A stretch of DNA of 64,000 nt from VAUL01 sp964603155. Lineage in GTDB: Bacteria; Desulfobacterota; Desulfuromonadia; Desulfuromonadales; BM103. The position numbers and the translations under genes are program-made. Location of the stretch: positions 12,596-76,595 of the forward strand of contig CAZRTZ010000005.1 of the NCBI GenBank assembly GCA_964603155.1, given 5' to 3'. Shown in pieces: positions 15,240-24,009 of the stretch (the first letter of the stretch is position 1; every line of letters begins with the position of its first letter). Below the pieces are notes generated by a model. It saw only the letters and a list, made by a program, of their open reading frames with translations, did no database searches and was not told the origin of the DNA.

Positions 15240-17864
15240 ATGGATATCAACCGCTTCACCCAGAAATCCCAGGAAGCCCTGCAGGCCGCTCAGAGTCTGG
15301 CGGTGCGCTTCGGCCATGTCGAGGTCGATGGCGAGCATCTGCTGTACGCCCTCGTCGAGCAGGACGGCGGGCTGGTGCCGCGCCTGGTGGCGCGCCTCGG
15401 CCTCGAGCCGGCGGCCCTGCTGCAGGCGTTGCGCGAGGAGGTGCAGAAGCGCCCGGCGGTCTCCGGCCCCGGTGCCGAGCCGGGGAAGGTCTTTGTTACC
15501 CAGCGCTTCAGTGCGCTGCTGGTCAGGGCCGAGGACGAGGCGAAGCGCCTTAAGGACGAGTACATCAGCGTCGAGCACCTGCTGCTGGCCCTGATCGAGG
15601 AAGGCGGGAAGAGCGGGGCCGGGCGGATTCTCCGGCAGTTCAACGTCACCCGCGAGCGGCTGCTGCAGGTTCTCACCGAAGTGCGCGGGCACCAGCGGGT
15701 GACGAGCAGCGATCCCGAAGCCACTTACGAGGCACTGGAAAAATACGGGCGCGACCTGGTGAGGGAGGCGCAAAAGGGAAAGCTCGATCCGGTGATCGGT
15801 CGTGACGCCGAAATCCGCCGGGTGATCCGCATCCTCTCGCGCAAGACCAAGAACAACCCGGTGCTGATCGGCGAGCCGGGGGTCGGCAAGACCGCCATCG
15901 CCGAGGGGCTGGCCCAGCGCATCGTGCGCGGCGACGTCCCCGAGGGGCTCAAGGAGAAGACCGTCTTCGCCCTCGACATGGGGACCCTGGTGGCCGGCGC
16001 CAAGTACCGCGGCGAATTCGAGGAGCGCCTCAAGGCGGTGCTCACCGAGATCCGCCAGAGCGAGGGGCGCATCCTCCTCTTTATCGACGAACTGCACACC
16101 ATCGTCGGTGCCGGCAAGGCCGAAGGCTCGCTGGATGCCGGCAACATGCTCAAGCCGCTGCTGGCGCGCGGGGAGCTGCACTGCATCGGCGCCACGACCC
16201 TCGACGAGTACCGCCAGCACCTGGAGAAGGACGCCGCCCTGGAGCGGCGCTTCCAGCCGGTGCTGGTGGAGCCGCCCAGTGTCGAGGACACGGTCAGCAT
16301 CCTGCGCGGGCTGAAGGAACGCTTCGAGGTTCATCATGGCGTACGCATCCAGGACAATGCCCTGGTCGCCGCCGCAACCCTCTCCAACCGCTACATCAGC
16401 GACCGTTTCCTCCCCGACAAGGCCATTGACTTGGTCGACGAGGCCTGTGCCACCATCCGCACCGAGATCGACTCGCTGCCGGGGGAACTGGATGAAGTGA
16501 CCCGCCGGGTCATGCAGCTGGAGATCGAGGAGGCGGCGCTGAAGAAAGAGAAGGACAAGGCCAGCCAGACCCGGCTTGAGGCGCTGCGCCGGGAACTGGC
16601 CGACCTCAAGGGAGAGGCCGACACCCTGCGTGCCCGGTGGGCGGCGGAGAAGGAGGCGATCAAAAAGCTGCAAACCCTGCGCGAGCAGATCGAGCAGGTG
16701 CGCCAGGATATCACCCTTGCCGAGCGCAACTACGACCTGAACAAGGCTGCCGAACTCAAACATGGCCGCCTGCCGCAGCTGGAGCGGGAACGGGAGGAGG
16801 CAGAAGCCAAAACGGCCGTTGCCGGTCCGCGCCTGCTGCGCGAGGAGGTGACCGAAGAGGAGATTGCCGCCATTGTCGCGCGCTGGACCGGCATCCCGGT
16901 GACCCGCCTGGTCGAGGGGGAGCGCGAGAAGCTGCTCAAGCTCGAGGAGATTCTCCACCGTCGGGTGGTCGGCCAGGACGAGGCGGTGCTGTTGGTCACG
17001 GACGCAGTGCTGCGCGCCCGCGCCGGGGTCAAGGATCCGAAGCGCCCCATCGGCTCGTTCATTTTTCTCGGCCCCACCGGGGTCGGCAAGACCGAGCTGG
17101 CGCGCACCCTGGCCGAGGCGCTGTTCGATTCCGAGCAGAACCTGGTGCGCATCGACATGTCCGAGTACATGGAGAAGCACGCGGTCAGCCGGCTGATCGG
17201 TGCCCCCCCCGGCTACGTCGGCTTCGAGGAGGGGGGGCAGCTGACCGAGGCGGTGCATCGCCGTCCCTACAGCGTGGTGCTCTTCGACGAGATCGAGAAG
17301 GCCCACTCCGAGGTGTTCAATATCCTGTTGCAACTCCTCGATGATGGCCGCATTACCGACAGCCACGGTCGTACGGTCGATTTCAAGAACACCGTGGTCA
17401 TCATGACCTCGAATCTCGGCTCGCCCCACCTGCTCGACGGTGTCACCACCGAAGGGGTTCTGCGCGAAGGGGCGCGCGAGCGGGTGCTGGAGGAGCTGCG
17501 TGACGCCTTCCGCCCCGAGTTTCTCAACCGGGTCGACGACATTGTCATCTTCAAGCCGCTGACTCGCAAGGAGATCGAGCGCATTGTCGACCTGCAGGTG
17601 GCTGAGCTGCGCCGGCGCCTGGCGGAGCGCGAGCTCGGCCTGGAGCTCACTGATGCGGCACGCGTGTTCGTCGCCAACGCCGCCTACGATCCGGTTTACG
17701 GGGCCAGGCCGCTCAAGCGCTATCTGCAGCACCAGCTGGAGACGCGTATCGCCCGGGCCCTGATCGCCGAAAGTGCCGTTCCCGGCCAGGTCGTGCGCGT
17801 CGATGCCTGGCAGGGGGGGCTCAAGATCAGCTTCGAGCCCGCCGCCGGGGTGTCCGCATCCTGA
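15240..17864 (+). CDS. clpB: Disaggregase ClpB
   Basis: Hexameric AAA+ chaperone that threads aggregated proteins with DnaK. The 874 residues show the N-terminal Clp_N repeats (about 1-150), first AAA+ module with GEPGVGKT (about 207), a coiled-coil M domain (about 400-530), and second AAA+ module with GPTGVGKT (about 610) and the C-terminal D2-small domain. The M domain distinguishes it from ClpA/C. ATG 15240 (MDINRFTQ) matches the family start and follows a GAGG; the ATG six codons upstream is an alternative. Its position behind two hsp20 genes gives a complete aggregate-handling operon under one stress promoter. Confidence 0.96.
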   Translation: MDINRFTQKSQEALQAAQSLAVRFGHVEVDGEHLLYALVEQDGGLVPRLVARLGLEPAALLQALREEVQKRPAVSGPGAEPGKVFVTQRFSALLVRAEDEAKRLKDEYISVEHLLLALIEEGGKSGAGRILRQFNVTRERLLQVLTEVRGHQRVTSSDPEATYEALEKYGRDLVREAQKGKLDPVIGRDAEIRRVIRILSRKTKNNPVLIGEPGVGKTAIAEGLAQRIVRGDVPEGLKEKTVFALDMGTLVAGAKYRGEFEERLKAVLTEIRQSEGRILLFIDELHTIVGAGKAEGSLDAGNMLKPLLARGELHCIGATTLDEYRQHLEKDAALERRFQPVLVEPPSVEDTVSILRGLKERFEVHHGVRIQDNALVAAATLSNRYISDRFLPDKAIDLVDEACATIRTEIDSLPGELDEVTRRVMQLEIEEAALKKEKDKASQTRLEALRRELADLKGEADTLRARWAAEKEAIKKLQTLREQIEQVRQDITLAERNYDLNKAAELKHGRLPQLEREREEAEAKTAVAGPRLLREEVTEEEIAAIVARWTGIPVTRLVEGEREKLLKLEEILHRRVVGQDEAVLLVTDAVLRARAGVKDPKRPIGSFIFLGPTGVGKTELARTLAEALFDSEQNLVRIDMSEYMEKHAVSRLIGAPPGYVGFEEGGQLTEAVHRRPYSVVLFDEIEKAHSEVFNILLQLLDDGRITDSHGRTVDFKNTVVIMTSNLGSPHLLDGVTTEGVLREGARERVLEELRDAFRPEFLNRVDDIVIFKPLTRKEIERIVDLQVAELRRRLAERELGLELTDAARVFVANAAYDPVYGARPLKRYLQHQLETRIARALIAESAVPGQVVRVDAWQGGLKISFEPAAGVSAS

Positions 17865-17946
17865 TCAACAGGCTTTGCATTTTGCCGAAAAGTTGTTAGG
17901 CTCTGTGCGCAGGAGTACGGCGCAAAGCCGTCCTGGTGGAGGATCG

Positions 17947-18801
17947 ATGCAGCGGCGCAAGCGCTTCGGCGAAATTCTGGTGGAGGCCAAGGTCGTCAGC
18001 GCTGACGTTCTGGAGCGTGCGCTCGAACGCCAGCGGATCTCCAAGCGCCGCCTCGGTCAGGTTCTCGAAGACATGGGGGTGGTGACCGAGCGCGATATTG
18101 CCGCGGCCCTGGCCCGCCAGTTCGGCTTCAAGACCGTCGCCAACATCGCCCGCGCGACCTTTCCGGCGCAGTTGCTTGCGCTGATCGGTCCGGAAGCGGC
18201 CATGAGCAAGCTGATCTTTCCGTTGAAGGTGGAGGCCGGTGCCCTCTCCCTGGCGATGGTCAACCCCCTTGACATGGACGTTATCGACAGCATCGCCTTC
18301 AAGACCGGGTTGAGAATAACCCCTTACGTGACCACCCCCAGCGAGATCCAGTCGGCCATCAAGAGCCATTACTACGAGCCCCACGTTGAAGGGCGAAAAG
18401 CCAGGGTCCGGTGGTGCATCCTGGTGATCGACAACCAGGACGCGGTGCGCAATACCGTGGTGACCGCGCTGGCGCAGCTCGGCTTCGAGCTGCTCGAAGC
18501 GGCGCATCCCCATGAGGGGGTCAGGATTGCTCTGCAAAAGCAACCGCACCTGATCATCACCGACACGATCCTGCCGCGCATGGACGGCGACGAGCTGTTT
18601 CGCGTCCTGCAGGGGAATGCCCAGACCAGGCAGATCCCCATCATTGCCCTCTGCTCCAAGGCCAGTGCCGAAGAGGAGGGCCGCCTCCTCGATCTGGGTT
18701 TCCACGATTTCATCCACAAGCCGGTCAAGCCCGTGCGTCTGGTCGCCCGTGTCAAGCGCCTCCTGCGCCTGATTTACGGCGTCAATCCCCCGTCCCGCTA
18801 A
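17947..18801 (+). CDS. MshEN (type IV pilus ATPase N-terminal)-like domain fused to a receiver domain
   Basis: In this 284-residue protein, residues about 1-150 match the MshEN/GspE-N fold (FGEILVEAKVVS...LGQVLEDMGVVTERDIAAALARQFG) that in MshE binds c-di-GMP. Residues about 157-275 are a response-regulator receiver with the phosphoacceptor Asp near 206 (LIITDTILPRMDG) and conserved Lys in FIHKPVKP. No ATPase or output domain follows. GGAGG precedes ATG 17947 at good spacing. The pairing suggests a c-di-GMP or pilus-assembly input linked to a two-component phosphorelay. It is not obviously in an operon with clpB. Confidence 0.78.
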   Translation: MQRRKRFGEILVEAKVVSADVLERALERQRISKRRLGQVLEDMGVVTERDIAAALARQFGFKTVANIARATFPAQLLALIGPEAAMSKLIFPLKVEAGALSLAMVNPLDMDVIDSIAFKTGLRITPYVTTPSEIQSAIKSHYYEPHVEGRKARVRWCILVIDNQDAVRNTVVTALAQLGFELLEAAHPHEGVRIALQKQPHLIITDTILPRMDGDELFRVLQGNAQTRQIPIIALCSKASAEEEGRLLDLGFHDFIHKPVKPVRLVARVKRLLRLIYGVNPPSR

Positions 18802-18827
18802 TACCCGACTAGTTTCGTCGATTTTTC

Positions 18828-18855
18828 TTGCTTTTTCGAATTGTGCTCCTATAAT
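18828..18855 (+). promoter_or_regulatory. Sigma-70 promoter of the thioredoxin-like gene
   Basis: TTGCTT (18828-18833) and a perfect TATAAT (18850-18855) are 16 bases apart. The start near 18862 gives a leader of about 35 bases before ATG 18896. Confidence 0.6.
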
Positions 18856-18895
18856 TTAGTTGACAGGTCGGATATTGGGTGGAAAGGAGAGTGTC

Positions 18896-19171
18896 ATGCG
18901 CATCGATATCCTCTGCAAACCGGAAAGTGAGTCGCGCGGCGAGCGGACCCTGGATAATGTCCGTCAGGCGCTCGCCGAACTGGGGGTTAATGCCGAGGTT
19001 CACCTGTATCGGGATCGGCGCAAGATGATCGATCACCGGGTTTACGTCGCGCCGGCGATCATGGTCGACGATGTGGTCAGGGTTGCCGGTCGGGTCCCCG
19101 AGGTACGAGAAATCAAGGCCCTGATTGTGGAGCGTCCGCGCTACGTGCAGCGCCTGGCCAAGGTTGCCTGA
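18896..19171 (+). CDS. Small thioredoxin-fold protein without a CxxC pair
   Basis: The 91-residue product has a beta-alpha-beta start (MRIDILCKPE), a cis-Pro-like turn in VYVAPAIMVDD, and a final helix. This order is typical of thioredoxin/glutaredoxin-like mini-proteins such as the redox-active-disulfide family. Only one Cys is present, near residue 7, so the usual CxxC chemistry is missing. A GGAAAGGAG site precedes ATG 18896 and a good promoter lies just upstream, so it is a single-gene unit ended by a strong hairpin. The role is unknown; a binding or regulatory protein is as likely as an oxidoreductase. Confidence 0.65.
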   Translation: MRIDILCKPESESRGERTLDNVRQALAELGVNAEVHLYRDRRKMIDHRVYVAPAIMVDDVVRVAGRVPEVREIKALIVERPRYVQRLAKVA

Positions 19172-19196
19172 CGTCGGACTGAAGGACAAACGGACC

Positions 19197-19240
19197 AAAA
19201 AGGGGGGAGGTTGCCTGGTGCAATCTCCCCCCCCCTTTTT
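19197..19240. terminator. Bidirectional terminator
   Basis: AAAAAGGGGGGAG..TTG pairs with CAA..CTCCCCCCCCCTTTTT across a short loop, between convergent genes ending at 19171 and 19272. The A and T tracts flank both sides, so it should work in both directions. Confidence 0.85.
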
Positions 19241-19271
19241 GTCTTTGGGTTGTACCTGTCTCCGCCAAGCC

Positions 19272-19922
19272 TCAACTCTTGGGGCGGACCTTGATTTTCG
19301 GTTTGCCGGCTTCAACCACCACGGTCATTTCCACTGCCTGGTTGCCGAAACGCTGGCGGATGGCGTCTGCCTGGCGGTGGAGAAAATCAGCCACCTGTTC
19401 CCTGCTGGGAGGGGCGGTCTGGCCGAAGGTATGAGCCTTTACCAACTCCTGGTAGATCTTGTCGACCGGATCGACGTGTTGAGGCAACGGCTCCGCAGCC
19501 TTGCCGACGCTGGCGGCCTTGCCGTTTGGCTGGACCTGCCGGGCCGCCAGTTTCATGTGGGAAAGGTGCCGCTGATAGCGGCCTTCCTCGATCTCGCGCA
19601 GAATCCGGTCCCAATAGGTGGTCAGGCTTTGCAGACGACCGTTGAGGTTCTGCAGACGAAAACGTACATCCGTCTGGGGGATATGGGTTGACACCAGGCG
19701 GCGCAGGCGCAGCGCCAGGATCTGTCGCTCCTTGCTCGGTTCGAAGCGCTCAATCCCCATGAAATACTGCTCATAGGTGATCTCCAGGGCCTTCAGATCG
19801 GACTCGGCCCTGTGTAGCGACTCCTCGATGTCCGCCCGCCCGGTCAGGGGCAGGTGCGCCTGCTTGCGCAGTTGCATCTCGATGGCGTTGAGCTCTTTGA
19901 GTTTCTGACTTTGACTGGTCAT
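19272..19922 (-). CDS. Conserved helical protein, MXAN_5187-C-like (function unknown)
   Basis: This 216-residue, highly charged, mostly helical protein has no signal or membrane segment. The middle part (about 60-115: FRLQNLNGRLQSLTTYWDR...EIEEGRYQRH) recalls the domain named after Myxococcus MXAN_5187, found mainly in delta-proteobacteria. The C-terminal part (about 165-215) looks like a separate small domain (VADFLHRQADAIRQRFG...VEMTVVVEAGKPKIKVRP). ATG 19922 is chosen because the preceding codons do not look coding. It ends against the shared terminator and starts downstream of the LOG-family gene on the same strand. Confidence 0.6.
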   Translation of the reverse strand: MTSQSQKLKELNAIEMQLRKQAHLPLTGRADIEESLHRAESDLKALEITYEQYFMGIERFEPSKERQILALRLRRLVSTHIPQTDVRFRLQNLNGRLQSLTTYWDRILREIEEGRYQRHLSHMKLAARQVQPNGKAASVGKAAEPLPQHVDPVDKIYQELVKAHTFGQTAPPSREQVADFLHRQADAIRQRFGNQAVEMTVVVEAGKPKIKVRPKS

Positions 19923-19991
19923 CGCTTCTCTGCCTGCGGAAATGGCGCAAATATACTGCACCTGTGGCGGAAAGGCAAAGTCGGGGACCGC

Positions 19992-21020
19992 TCAAAACGA
20001 GTTGAGTCGCCGCAGAAAAGCTTCGAGCAAGCCGTAGTTGCGCCGGTTGAACTCGAAGGCCAATCTGGGCAGATCGAGCAGGTCGGGTTGATCGGCTTCG
20101 ACCGGCAGGGGGCTGACCATGGCCAGTCGGCTCCCCGGTTCGATGATTTCGGGGAACTCCTCCTGGAGCGTGGCGATCTGCTCGGCATGCAGTGGCTTGT
20201 TCAGGCGAATCACCATGGTTTTGCCGACAAAGCGCGACGAGTGGTAGACCCGGTAGAAATCGTTGATCACCTGGGCCGCCTCGAACGGGTCGCGGGTGAT
20301 GGTGAACAGCCCGAAATCCTCACCGGAGATCAAACCCCGCGTCAGCAGGGTATCACGGATGAATTCAAACCACGGCTCCCAGTAGCCGCCGTCGTCGTCA
20401 TCGATCAGGACCAGCGGGATCGGCGGGTTCTTGCCGGTCTGTACCAGGGTCAGCGTCTCCATCGCCTCGTCAAGGGTGCCAAACCCGCCGGGGAAAAGCG
20501 CCACGGCATGAGCCTCCTTGAGGAAGGCCACCTTACGGTTGAAGAAGTACTTGTAAAAGATGACGTTGCGGCTCTTCTCCATGACCGGATTGGTGTCCTG
20601 CTCGAAGGGGAGCCGGATATTGACGGCGAAGGAGTTGTCCGGCCCCGCACCTTCGTTGCCGGCCTGCATGATGCCGGGGCCGCCGCCGGTAATCACCATG
20701 TAGCCGAGCCGGTTAAGCTGGCGGGCAAAGGTCACGCACTTCTGGTAGATCGGCTCATGAGGTTCCGTGCGCGCCGAGCCGAAGATGGTCACCTTCTTGC
20801 GCCCGCGGTAGGCACCGAACAGCCGGGTCGTGGTGCGCATCTCCCGCAGGGTGGTGCGCATCATCTTCAGGTCGGCCAGGTAATCGACCTCCTGGCCGGC
20901 CTTGAGCGCATTCAGGAGGATCTCGCGCACCATGTCTGGGTGATGCACCTCGGCCAGTCGCATGACTTCATCGAGCAGATCGTCGATGGGGCCGTTGGTG
21001 CGGGTGAAGTTGACGTCCAT
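19992..21020 (-). CDS. LOG-family nucleotide-binding protein (TIGR00730-like)
   Basis: The 342-residue Rossmann-type protein carries both LOG signatures: GGGPGIMQAGNEGA (about 107-120) and PGGFGTLDE (about 178-186). Family members cleave nucleotide 5'-monophosphates or act as cytokinin-riboside phosphoribohydrolases; many are mislabelled lysine decarboxylases. It is longer than the approximately 190-residue plant-type LOGs, with extra N-terminal helices (about 1-70) and a C-terminal segment, as in the longer bacterial group. A GGAG site precedes ATG 21020. It follows the Cys-cluster gene by 39 bases on the same strand. Confidence 0.88.
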   Translation of the reverse strand: MDVNFTRTNGPIDDLLDEVMRLAEVHHPDMVREILLNALKAGQEVDYLADLKMMRTTLREMRTTTRLFGAYRGRKKVTIFGSARTEPHEPIYQKCVTFARQLNRLGYMVITGGGPGIMQAGNEGAGPDNSFAVNIRLPFEQDTNPVMEKSRNVIFYKYFFNRKVAFLKEAHAVALFPGGFGTLDEAMETLTLVQTGKNPPIPLVLIDDDDGGYWEPWFEFIRDTLLTRGLISGEDFGLFTITRDPFEAAQVINDFYRVYHSSRFVGKTMVIRLNKPLHAEQIATLQEEFPEIIEPGSRLAMVSPLPVEADQPDLLDLPRLAFEFNRRNYGLLEAFLRRLNSF

Positions 21021-21059
21021 GCCGGGCTCCTTACACCAGGGGGAGAAATCTTCCCCCGG

Positions 21060-21605
21060 CTATGAATTTGTCAGCAACGAGCGATGACCGACCCGCTCGG
21101 CGGCGATCAGCACTCCGCGCAGGCTGGCGCCCGGGCAGCGCTCGGCGACCGCGAGGTAAGTCTGGCGCAGTTCGGTCTCGATCCGGGCGTAAGCCTGGCG
21201 CTGCTCGGCATTAAGGGCCTGGTCGATCGCGTCGCAGAGAAAAATGACGCAGTTGAACGGCCGGCGCGCTACCGGCAGTCGGCAGCCGGTGGCGCCAAGG
21301 AGTGGGCAGGGGAGGGAAAAGTCCGGCCGCGGCGGTTCCTCGCCGGCCAGCAGGAAGGCCAGCACGTTGCTCAGGGTCGGGTGGTGCTTGGCCCGGCTGC
21401 AGCAGCCCCCCAGGCAGTCCCTGCAGACAGTTGCGCCGTCGACGGCCAGGAATATCCGGTCGAGTTCCTCCTGCAGCCGGCCGATGCGGGCGATCTGCTC
21501 GCTCAGCCAGGCGCGCTGCTGCGCCGGCAGACGCGCCAGTTCCTGCTGCGTCCGGGTCAGGGTCTGCGTCCACAGGGTGCTATCTAAGGCGGTTTGATCG
21601 TCCAT
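21060..21605 (-). CDS. Cysteine-cluster protein resembling YkgJ-type metal-binding proteins
   Basis: This 181-residue cytoplasmic protein has a helical N-terminal half. A cysteine array follows: C-x2-C-x3-CC (VCRDCLGGCCSRAKHH, about residue 53), then PCPLLGATGCRLP, RPFNC and LC. The spacing resembles the zinc/iron-chelating YkgJ family (C..CC...C..L....C.....RP..C). I infer metal binding; nothing in the neighbourhood identifies a substrate. ATG 21605 is the likely start, just downstream of rnpB on the same strand. It precedes the LOG gene. Confidence 0.6.
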   Translation of the reverse strand: MDDQTALDSTLWTQTLTRTQQELARLPAQQRAWLSEQIARIGRLQEELDRIFLAVDGATVCRDCLGGCCSRAKHHPTLSNVLAFLLAGEEPPRPDFSLPCPLLGATGCRLPVARRPFNCVIFLCDAIDQALNAEQRQAYARIETELRQTYLAVAERCPGASLRGVLIAAERVGHRSLLTNS

Positions 21606-21618
21606 GCTCGATAGTGAG

Positions 21619-21645
21619 GCACCCGGACACAATCTGCCCGGGTGC
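21619..21645 (-). terminator. Hairpin between RNase P RNA and the Cys-cluster gene
   Basis: The 8-bp stem GCACCCGG/CCGGGTGC lies just after the 3' end of rnpB on the minus strand. A T-run precedes rather than follows it, so termination efficiency is unclear; it may instead mark RNA processing. Confidence 0.4.
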
Positions 21646-21650
21646 GGAAA

Positions 21651-22057
21651 AAGTGGTCGGAGAGACCGATAAGCCGGGTTCTGTCCCCTGCCGCGGTTGC
21701 CCTCGGCAGGGTGGCGACCATTCCTCTAGGACCGCCGTTGCCGGCGGCCTCAAGCAACCAACCCGGGAGCTTCGGGCGGGCCGCCCTCGAACGCTCCCCT
21801 ATGCGGTCTTGCTCCGGATGGGGTTTACCGAGCTGCCGGCGTCGCCGCCGGCACTGGTGAGCTCTTACCTCACCCTTTCACCCTTACCCGCCGTCGCCGG
21901 AGCGCTGGCGGGCGGTCTCCTCTCTGTGGCACTTTCCCTGGGGTCACCCCCGGTCCCCGTTAGGGACCATCCTGCCCTGTGGAGCCCGGACTTTCCTCCC
22001 CCCGCTTTCGCCAGAGGCTACGGCGGGCAGCGATCGCCTGGTTCTCTCCGACCACTC
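21651..22057 (-). ncRNA. rnpB: RNase P RNA, bacterial class A
   Basis: This catalytic RNA matures tRNA 5' ends. Read on the minus strand, the terminal P1 helix is a perfect 14-bp match (AGTGGTCGGAGAGA with its complement at the 3' end). The conserved core GAGGAAAGTCCGGGCTCC is present at 22000-21980, followed by CAGGGCAGGATGG and, near the 3' end, the universal AACCCGGCTTAT. The length of about 407 bases fits type A. It lies between the zinc-ribbon gene and the Cys-cluster gene on the same strand. Confidence 0.95.
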
Positions 22058-22069
22058 TATTTTCAAGCC

Positions 22070-22133
22070 CGTGAGGGGCGAGGCGAGAGGGAAAAAAATA
22101 CTTCCCCCTCAAGACTGCGCCTCACCCCTTACG
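22070..22133. repeat. Palindromic element, CGTGAGGRGYGAGG family (copy 1)
   Basis: CGTGAGGGGCGAGGCG and CGCCTCACCCCTTACG are inverted with two mismatches. Relatives are at 31277-31354 and 54008-54077. The stop codon TAA of the zinc-ribbon gene (22129-22131) lies inside the right arm. Confidence 0.7.
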
Positions 22134-22836
22134 CTTCACCCAGAAAGAGCAAGCGGTTGCAGTGCGGGCAATTCTGCACTTCCTTGGCCACGAACAGACG
22201 GTTGAACAACTGCGGCGGCAGGTGCATGTGACAGCCCAGGCAGGCTCCGGCACGCGCTTCGACCACGGCCAGGCCATTGCGCCGCTCGATCAGCATGTCG
22301 TAGCGCTTGCGCAGGGCGACCGGCAGCAGCGTGGTCAGGTTGTCCCGCTGCCGGTTCTGCTCCGCCAGAGCGGTATCGATGCCGGCCAGGGAAGCGTCGA
22401 CCTCCTGGCGTCGGGCTCCGGTTTGTTCAGACAAGGCCGCCAGTTCCGCGTCCTTCTCCGCCTTGTCCGCCAGCAGCCCTTCCAGTTCCCGGTCTTTGCC
22501 GGCAATCTGGTCGTTGAGCTCCTTGGTCTGCTTTTTGGCGAGATCGACCTCCTTGAGCACGGCCAGATACTCACGCTGGGTCTTGATTTGCGGCAGACGG
22601 CTCTCGGCCCGCGCCGCCAAGCCCCGCTCGTGTTCGAGCTTGCCGGTCAGTTCCTTGCGCTCCTCCTGGCGTCCGCCGATGGCTGCCGCCAGGCTGTCGA
22701 CCATTTCCTGAATCCGCTCGACCGCATTGAGCAGCTGTCCGGTCTCGGCCTCCAGTTCCTGGCGCTGCTGAGCCAGCTTGCGCCGCTCCTGGTCTAGCTC
22801 CTGAAGTTCTCTCAATACCTGCAATTGTTCCTGCAC
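22129..22836 (-). CDS. Zinc-ribbon coiled-coil protein (C4-type, DUF164-like)
   Basis: In this 235-residue protein the first 190 residues form a long antiparallel coiled coil (ELQELDQERRKLAQQRQELE...). A C-terminal C4 zinc ribbon follows, ACLGCHMHLPPQ...NCPHCNRLLF (about 195-228). Family structures show a hairpin with a nucleic-acid-binding-type ribbon; a role near RNA or DNA metabolism is inferred only. GTG 22836 has a GGGAGG site. It is 48 bases downstream of the Nif3-like gene and upstream of rnpB, an arrangement I recall from other Geobacter-type genomes. Its last codons lie in a dispersed palindrome. Confidence 0.82.
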   Translation of the reverse strand: MQEQLQVLRELQELDQERRKLAQQRQELEAETGQLLNAVERIQEMVDSLAAAIGGRQEERKELTGKLEHERGLAARAESRLPQIKTQREYLAVLKEVDLAKKQTKELNDQIAGKDRELEGLLADKAEKDAELAALSEQTGARRQEVDASLAGIDTALAEQNRQRDNLTTLLPVALRKRYDMLIERRNGLAVVEARAGACLGCHMHLPPQLFNRLFVAKEVQNCPHCNRLLFLGEA

Positions 22837-22884
22837 GGTCTGCCTCCCTGTTCTGTTCTCGGCAAAGCCGGAAAATCTGGTGGA

Positions 22885-24009
22885 TCAGCGCACCGCAAAG
22901 GGGTCGCGCTCGTCCTCGTAGGTGGTTACATCCAGCGGCCACTGGTTGGCCACGGCCATCTGGCTGATTGCGGCGGCCAATCCCGCCACGGCCAGAATTT
23001 CGGTGGCGAAGTGCCCGGCATCGATCAGGGAGAGTCCCAAATCCTCGGCCAGCCGCGCTTCGTGATACTTTACGTCTCCGGTAACCAGGACGTCGGCACC
23101 GCTTCTTTTGGCCTCCTGGATCAGCCCGGCGCCGCTGCCGCCGCAAACGGCCACCTTGGAAACCGGCTGTTCGAGGAGACCGACCAGGCGCACGCTCTGG
23201 CAGCCGAGGGCGGTCTTGACCTGGTCGCCCAGCGCTGCCAGAGGCAGCGGTCCGGCCAGACGTCCGATCCGTCCGAGGCCGGTATCCGCAAGGGTGTTGG
23301 CCAGAGGGATCAGGTCGTAGGCGACCTCCTCGTACGGGTGGGCCTTGCGCAGCCTGTCGAGAACCTTGTGCAGGCGCCGCTGCGGGACGATGGTCTCGAG
23401 GCGCGCCTCGGCCACGGCTTCGCGCACCCCGCTGGTACCGATGAATGGCGCGGTCCCTGGGCCGGGGCGGAAGGTGCCGATGCCCGTGGAGCGGAACGAG
23501 CACTGGTCATAGGCGCCGATCTGCCCGGCACCGGCGGCGAACAGGGCGTCGGCCACCGTTTCCTCGTGCCCGGCCGGCACGTACACCACCAGCTTGAGCA
23601 GGCGCCCGGTCATGCGCTGCAGCGGCTCGCTCGTCTGCAACCCGAGTTTTTCGGCAAGCCAGCAATTCAGCCCGCCGGGAGCCGCATCGAGATTGGTGTG
23701 AGCGCTGATAATCGCCACCCCTCCTTGCACGGCCTGCCAGATCGCCTCGCCGACCGGATCCTCCGGCGTCAGGCGCCGCAGCGGCTTGAACAGCAGCGGG
23801 TGATGGGTCACCAGAAGTTGCGCGCCGCGCCCCCGGGCGGCGGAGATGGCCGCGGCGCTCGGATCGAGAGCGATCAGGACCCGGTTGACGACGGCATTCG
23901 GGTCGCCGACCTGCAGGCCGACATTGTCCCACTCTTCGGCCAGATCCGCGGGATAGCTGGCGTGCAGGGCGCCGAGCAGATCCTGAACACGGGGTGGTCT
24001 GGAGGTCAT
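22885..24009 (-). CDS. Nif3-like dinuclear metal-centre protein
   Basis: The 374-residue protein belongs to the YbgI/Nif3 family. The metal-binding His pair is visible in LLVTHHPLLFKPL (about 68-80), an Asp/His set in ISAHTNLDAAPGG (about 100) and the C-terminal HFATE segment (about 325). A GTP-cyclohydrolase-like inserted domain in the middle (about 130-230) accounts for the extra length over E. coli YbgI, as in Bacillus YqfO-type members. Catalytic activity in the family is unsettled. ATG 24009 with GGGAG upstream is preferred over ATG 24057. Confidence 0.9.
   Translation of the reverse strand: MTSRPPRVQDLLGALHASYPADLAEEWDNVGLQVGDPNAVVNRVLIALDPSAAAISAARGRGAQLLVTHHPLLFKPLRRLTPEDPVGEAIWQAVQGGVAIISAHTNLDAAPGGLNCWLAEKLGLQTSEPLQRMTGRLLKLVVYVPAGHEETVADALFAAGAGQIGAYDQCSFRSTGIGTFRPGPGTAPFIGTSGVREAVAEARLETIVPQRRLHKVLDRLRKAHPYEEVAYDLIPLANTLADTGLGRIGRLAGPLPLAALGDQVKTALGCQSVRLVGLLEQPVSKVAVCGGSGAGLIQEAKRSGADVLVTGDVKYHEARLAEDLGLSLIDAGHFATEILAVAGLAAAISQMAVANQWPLDVTTYEDERDPFAVR

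Noticed and set aside
15177..17732. Minus-strand ORF of 851 codons opposite clpB
   Set aside because: Shadow of clpB codon bias; no start signal, no recognisable domain.
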